From Rhodoferax potami (lineage in GTDB: Bacteria; Pseudomonadota; Gammaproteobacteria; Burkholderiales; Burkholderiaceae_C), in NCBI RefSeq assembly GCF_032193805.1, contig NZ_JAVBIK010000001.1:2253001-2317000 (forward strand): 64,000 nt of DNA, in the 5' to 3' direction. The notes under the pieces are model-generated. The model was not told where the DNA came from and ran no database searches. It was given only the letters and a program-made list of their open reading frames with translations. Each line of letters starts with the position of its first letter. Within the stretch, counting starts at the first letter, position 1. The position numbers and the translations under genes are program-made. Positions 60,706 to 64,000 of this stretch are shown here, piece after piece.

Positions 60706-62274
60706 CTAGCGGCGCATGGACTCCGGGGCGGCCAGCAGGAAGGTGTTCCACTCCTGCGGCGAGTTGGCTTGGTCGAGCGCTGCGCGGGTGGCGCTGCTCA
60801 GGCCGCTTTGGATGGCCTGGTAATACAGCGCATTGGCCAGCTGGGGGAATGCGGCTTTTTCGGTCGATTGCGGGCCGTCGGATTTAAAGAGGCCCGCGCT
60901 GCCAGAGCCAATGGCCTTGGCAATTTCAAACCGGGTGGTGAGTTGGCCGGCGCTGTCCCACGCGCTGGCGACCAGGGGGTAGCCGTCAGGCGTTTGGCGG
61001 CCGTAGAGCGGCTGTCCCATGCGGTTGATCCAGTTGAGTACCGGGCCAACGTTGAGCACCGCTTTGTCGTCATACGCCAGCCGTACCGAGGACAGCACAT
61101 AGCGCATCGGGTCTTTGAACTTGGTGGGGCGGGCATTGGTAAATTCCGGCGCGGTAAACAGTGTTTCCAGCACACGGGCAATCTGGCCATCGGTCGCTCG
61201 CCAAGTGGCTGCCATCCGGTCCACAAGGGCCTGGGGCGGGGTGTCAGACAGCCAGAAGGTCGCAAGCTTGCGGCTCACGAACCGGGCCGTCGCCGGGTGG
61301 CGTGCCAGCAGGTCCAGCGCCTGCTCTATTTCGGCCAGACCCTCGCCGGTGATGGCTTGGCCCAGCAGGGCCTTGGGCCCTGTGTCATGCCGCTGGGGAT
61401 TGAATTCAAAAATGCCTTTGCGCACATAGAAGAGGTTTAACTCTTTGCGCAGATTGGGGTTGCCGCTGTTCATGTTGACGCCCAGCCCGGTGAGCACGCG
61501 GGCCAGCTCTTGGACGTCTTTCTGGGTGTAACCGGCATCCACCCCCAGGGTGTGCAGCTCCATCAGCTCGCGGGCAAAGTTTTCGTTGATGCGGCCTGCG
61601 GCATTCTGGTCGTTGTCCAGATACCGCAGCATCGCCGGGTGGTAGCTCACCGCGCCGAGCAGATCGCGGAAGCGCCCAAGGGCGTGCGGCCGCAGGGCGC
61701 TGTCTTCATAGTCGCCCAGCATCGCCCGCAGGTTGTGCTTGCTGAGGTGCACATTGAAGTGGTTCAGCCAGAACCATGTCATTTGCTCTTGCACCTGCGC
61801 CGGGCTGTAGAGCGCTCGTAGCACATGGCGAGTGGCGGCTTCGCGGGCGAGGCGGTTGAGCTCTTGCTGGTAGGCCTGCTGGGCGGCTTTTTTGGCTACG
61901 TCGTCCCGCAGTGCATCGGCGTCTTTGCGCTGCTTTTCCATGGTGTGCACCAGATCGGTCAAGCCGGTCTGGCTGATGGTCATGGCGCTGACGGTGGCCT
62001 GGGCGCTCTCGGGCAGGCTGGCGCCTTGGGGTTGGAGTTGCTGCTGCAGCCAGCGCGCGCTGCCCTGTTGTTCCACTACCCGGGCGGTGGCGGTGTTGGC
62101 CCCCCAGGTGATGCGGTTCAGCCATTCATAACGGGCCTGCGCCGTGGGGGCCGGCCCGTCTGCCACCCCGCCCGAGGGTAGGGGTGCGCAGCCGCTTAGT
62201 GAGAGCAGGGCCACACACAAGCCCCACAGGGGCGCGAAGCGAAGGAGTCGGGTGTCAGAGCGCATGCGCCACAT
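60706..62274 (-). CDS. DUF1800 domain-containing lipoprotein
   Basis: Protein of 522 residues. Seen: leader with lipobox LSGC (Cys29), LNRITWGANTATARVVEQQG, QEQMTWFWLNHFNVHLSK, NENFARELMELHTLGVDAGY with an ELMELHTLG signature and a C-terminal SVRLAYDDKAVLNVG. Paired with DUF1501 in many proteobacteria and planctomycetes; function unsettled but probably in the cell envelope. Possible start three codons in (MRSDTRLLRF). Confidence 0.92.
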   Translation of the reverse strand: MWRMRSDTRLLRFAPLWGLCVALLSLSGCAPLPSGGVADGPAPTAQARYEWLNRITWGANTATARVVEQQGSARWLQQQLQPQGASLPESAQATVSAMTISQTGLTDLVHTMEKQRKDADALRDDVAKKAAQQAYQQELNRLAREAATRHVLRALYSPAQVQEQMTWFWLNHFNVHLSKHNLRAMLGDYEDSALRPHALGRFRDLLGAVSYHPAMLRYLDNDQNAAGRINENFARELMELHTLGVDAGYTQKDVQELARVLTGLGVNMNSGNPNLRKELNLFYVRKGIFEFNPQRHDTGPKALLGQAITGEGLAEIEQALDLLARHPATARFVSRKLATFWLSDTPPQALVDRMAATWRATDGQIARVLETLFTAPEFTNARPTKFKDPMRYVLSSVRLAYDDKAVLNVGPVLNWINRMGQPLYGRQTPDGYPLVASAWDSAGQLTTRFEIAKAIGSGSAGLFKSDGPQSTEKAAFPQLANALYYQAIQSGLSSATRAALDQANSPQEWNTFLLAAPESMRR

Positions 62275-62324
62275 CGTAGCGGCGCAGCCCCAGCTTCACC
62301 AACTGTTACATCGACAGGCGGCCC

Positions 62325-63140
62325 TCAGGCCTTGCCGAACTCCGCACCGAGCTCGCCGGCACGGTGGTGTGCGGCAAACAGGGCTTTGGCAAACAGGTCT
62401 TTGATGCCGCTTTCATCCATGCTGGTGATGGCCGCATAGGTGGTGCCGCCTTTGGAGGTGACTTTTGCGCGCAGGCTCTCAGGTGCTTCAGAGGAGGCAC
62501 GTGCCAGTTCGCCCGCGCCGATAAAGGTGGCCACAGCCAGTTGATACGCCTGGACGCGGTTGAGCCCCATGCGGACCCCCGCATCGGTCATGGCTTCCAT
62601 GAAATAAAACATATAGGCCGGCCCGGAGCCGCTGAGGGCGGTGACCGCATCGAGCTGCGCTTCCGCCGTGAGCCAGACCGTGGCGCCGGTGGTAGCGATT
62701 ACCTCGTTGGCCCAGTCTTTGTCCGCCTGAGTGACACCCGTGCGGCCAAAGAGAGCCGTGATTCCTTTGCCGATCAATGCCGGTGTGTTGGGCATGGTGC
62801 GGATGATGCGTTCGCTGCCCAGCCAGGTGGCAATGCTGTCAGTGGTAATGCCTGCGGCCACGCTCAGGTGGAGGGCTGTGCGGTTGTGGTTGCTCACCGC
62901 CGCGGCGGCCTCTTTGAAGGTCTGGGGTTTGACCGCCCAAACGATCAGGTCTGCGCCGGCCAAAAAGGCGCCGGCTTCGGGCTGCGGCTGCAGGCCGAAA
63001 TCGGTTGCCAGCCGGGTGCGAGCTTCTGCCCAGGGTTCCACCACATCGATATCTGCGGCCGAAAACCCTTGGCGGAGCAGCCCGCCGATGATGGCGCTGG
63101 CCATATTGCCGCCGCCGATGAATGCAATGCGCTTGCCCAT
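62325..63140 (-). CDS. proC: Pyrroline-5-carboxylate reductase
   Basis: Last enzyme of proline synthesis, 271 residues, NAD(P)H-dependent. Seen: RIAFIGGGNMASAIIGGLL, the ALSGSGPAYMFYFMEAMTDAG motif and LRAKVTSKGGTTYAAI near the C-terminus. ATG at 63140 is the family start. Works downstream of proA, 43 kb away; glpK is the neighbour upstream. Confidence 0.96.
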   Translation of the reverse strand: MGKRIAFIGGGNMASAIIGGLLRQGFSAADIDVVEPWAEARTRLATDFGLQPQPEAGAFLAGADLIVWAVKPQTFKEAAAAVSNHNRTALHLSVAAGITTDSIATWLGSERIIRTMPNTPALIGKGITALFGRTGVTQADKDWANEVIATTGATVWLTAEAQLDAVTALSGSGPAYMFYFMEAMTDAGVRMGLNRVQAYQLAVATFIGAGELARASSEAPESLRAKVTSKGGTTYAAITSMDESGIKDLFAKALFAAHHRAGELGAEFGKA

Positions 63141-63178
63141 GCTGAGTCCTGTGCGTTGAAAAGTCAGAGCGCCCGAGT

Positions 63179-64000
63179 TTAGAGGGTGGTCTGGCGCACT
63201 GCGTGCTCCCAGCGCTCCATCAGCTCCTTGGCGCGTGCGGGCGGCAGGGTGGGGAGGAAGCGGCGCTCGGCCTTCCACAGCTGGGTTAACTCGTCAGTGT
63301 TGCTGTACACGCCCGTGGTCAGGCCGGCCAGGTAGGCGGCCCCTAGGGCTGTGGTTTCGGTCACCGCAGGGCGCACCACCGGAATGCCCAGAAGGTCAGC
63401 CTGGAATTGCATCAGCAAGTCATTGACACACGCGCCCCCATCCACCCGCAGCTCTGACACGGCAGCAGCACCTGCACTGACAGCATCGCGGCTCATGGCC
63501 TGCAAGAGTGCCGCGCTTTGGAATGCTATGCTTTCGAGAGCAGCCCGCGCAATGTGGGCAAGGGTAGAGCCCCGGGTAAGGCCTGTAATCGAGCCCCGTG
63601 CATCAGGCTTCCAATAGGGTGCTCCCAGACCTGTAAAGGCGGGCACCACAATCACGCCGCCTGAATCGGGCACGCTTTGCGCCAGACTTTGCACTTCGCC
63701 GCTGCCCTGGATGGCGTGCAGCCCGTCACGCAGCCACTGCACCACGGCTCCCCCTACGAACACGCTGCCTTCGAGCGCGTATTGGGGCTGGGTGTTGGCT
63801 TGGGCTGCACTGGTGGTGATGAGTCCGTTGCGCGAGGTCTGGAAGGTGCTGCCGGTGTGCATGAGCATGAAGCATCCGGTGCCATAGGTGTTTTTGACCA
63901 TGCCGGCTTTGAAGCAGGCTTGGCCGAACAGCGCACTTTGCTGGTCACCCGCCACGCCACCGATCGGAATCGCATGGCCGAAGAGGCTGGGCACGACTTC
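63179..64000 (-). CDS. glpK: Glycerol kinase (partial, N-terminus outside window)
   Basis: The last 273 residues of a FGGY-family kinase; the frame is open to base 64000. Seen: [75 protein letters not shown] and [19 protein letters not shown], all glycerol-kinase segments of the C-terminal ATPase half. It phosphorylates glycerol to glycerol 3-phosphate. Confidence 0.94.
   Translation of the reverse strand, partial: EVVPSLFGHAIPIGGVAGDQQSALFGQACFKAGMVKNTYGTGCFMLMHTGSTFQTSRNGLITTSAAQANTQPQYALEGSVFVGGAVVQWLRDGLHAIQGSGEVQSLAQSVPDSGGVIVVPAFTGLGAPYWKPDARGSITGLTRGSTLAHIARAALESIAFQSAALLQAMSRDAVSAGAAAVSELRVDGGACVNDLLMQFQADLLGIPVVRPAVTETTALGAAYLAGLTTGVYSNTDELTQLWKAERRFLPTLPPARAKELMERWEHAVRQTTL

Noticed and set aside
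1..64000. CRISPR array, tRNA or rRNA genes, transposases
   Set aside because: No regularly spaced direct repeats, no cloverleaf-like sequences ending in CCA in gaps, and no transposase-like protein were seen.

Overview
The window looks like chromosomal DNA of a betaproteobacterium of the Comamonadaceae (Rhodoferax/Curvibacter-like; inference). The signs are moderately high GC, the hpf-ptsN-hprK and leuS-lptE-holA neighbourhoods, the proteobacterial GshA type, DUF1501/DUF1800 and PEP-CTERM proteins, and a short dispersed GCTAT...ATAGC repeat that I associate with this family. No rRNA, tRNA, CRISPR array, transposase or prophage was seen. The only sign of acquired DNA is a lone, AT-rich, integron-cassette-like segment at 39.5-40.2 kb.

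Layout. 1-4.2 kb: end of pntB, fadD, mtnN, corA. 4.3-8.0 kb: an MFS transporter, then hpf-ptsN-hprK (ribosome hibernation and nitrogen-type PTS control) facing fur. 8.1-13.9 kb: bamE, dapB, exbB-exbD, leuS, lptE. 13.9-19.5 kb: an Lrp-type regulator, ornithine cyclodeaminase and an arginase-family enzyme sit between lptE and holA, followed by a small unknown gene and proA; these enzymes suggest an arginine-ornithine-proline route. 19.7-25.8 kb: gshA, kup, a BenE-type transporter, gshB and a VOC protein. 25.9-30.1 kb: a secreted PKD-like protein, a class II amidotransferase, a tautomerase, a GT39 glycosyltransferase and a PAP2 phosphatase. 30.2-31.9 kb: a yybP-ykoY manganese riboswitch in front of a TerC-family gene coupled to an ExoD-family gene. 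31.9-37.7 kb: a DUF2520 protein, an epimerase, and a tightly packed minus-strand operon of metallophosphoesterase, Ser/Thr kinase fused to universal stress protein, SrkA-type kinase and PAP2 protein. 37.8-39.3 kb: a two-helix K+ channel and the peroxide-responsive ohrR-ohr pair. 39.5-40.2 kb: the attC-like cassette. 40.4-43.6 kb: an ABC-2 exporter and AMP nucleosidase. 43.7-48.7 kb: small genes, then an Lrp regulator divergent from an amino-acid ABC importer (no ATPase) ending in mmuM. 48.8-54.1 kb: a cytochrome c, a MAPEG/SRPBCC/YCII group, a LysR regulator, and a malate synthase G gene broken by a one-base frameshift. 54.2-64 kb: a Dabb protein, two PEP-CTERM proteins, a CaiB/BaiF CoA-transferase with a LysR gene and a large inverted repeat between them, DUF1501/DUF1800, proC and partial glpK.

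The most notable signals are: (i) nine copies of a rigid 41-bp palindromic element, three of them read in frame inside genes; (ii) the attC-like cassette; (iii) the manganese riboswitch whose 3' strand can pair with the terC ribosome-binding site; (iv) the kinase-USP/phosphatase/SrkA/PAP2 operon; and (v) the split malate synthase. All functional calls come from reading the sequence; no database search was run.
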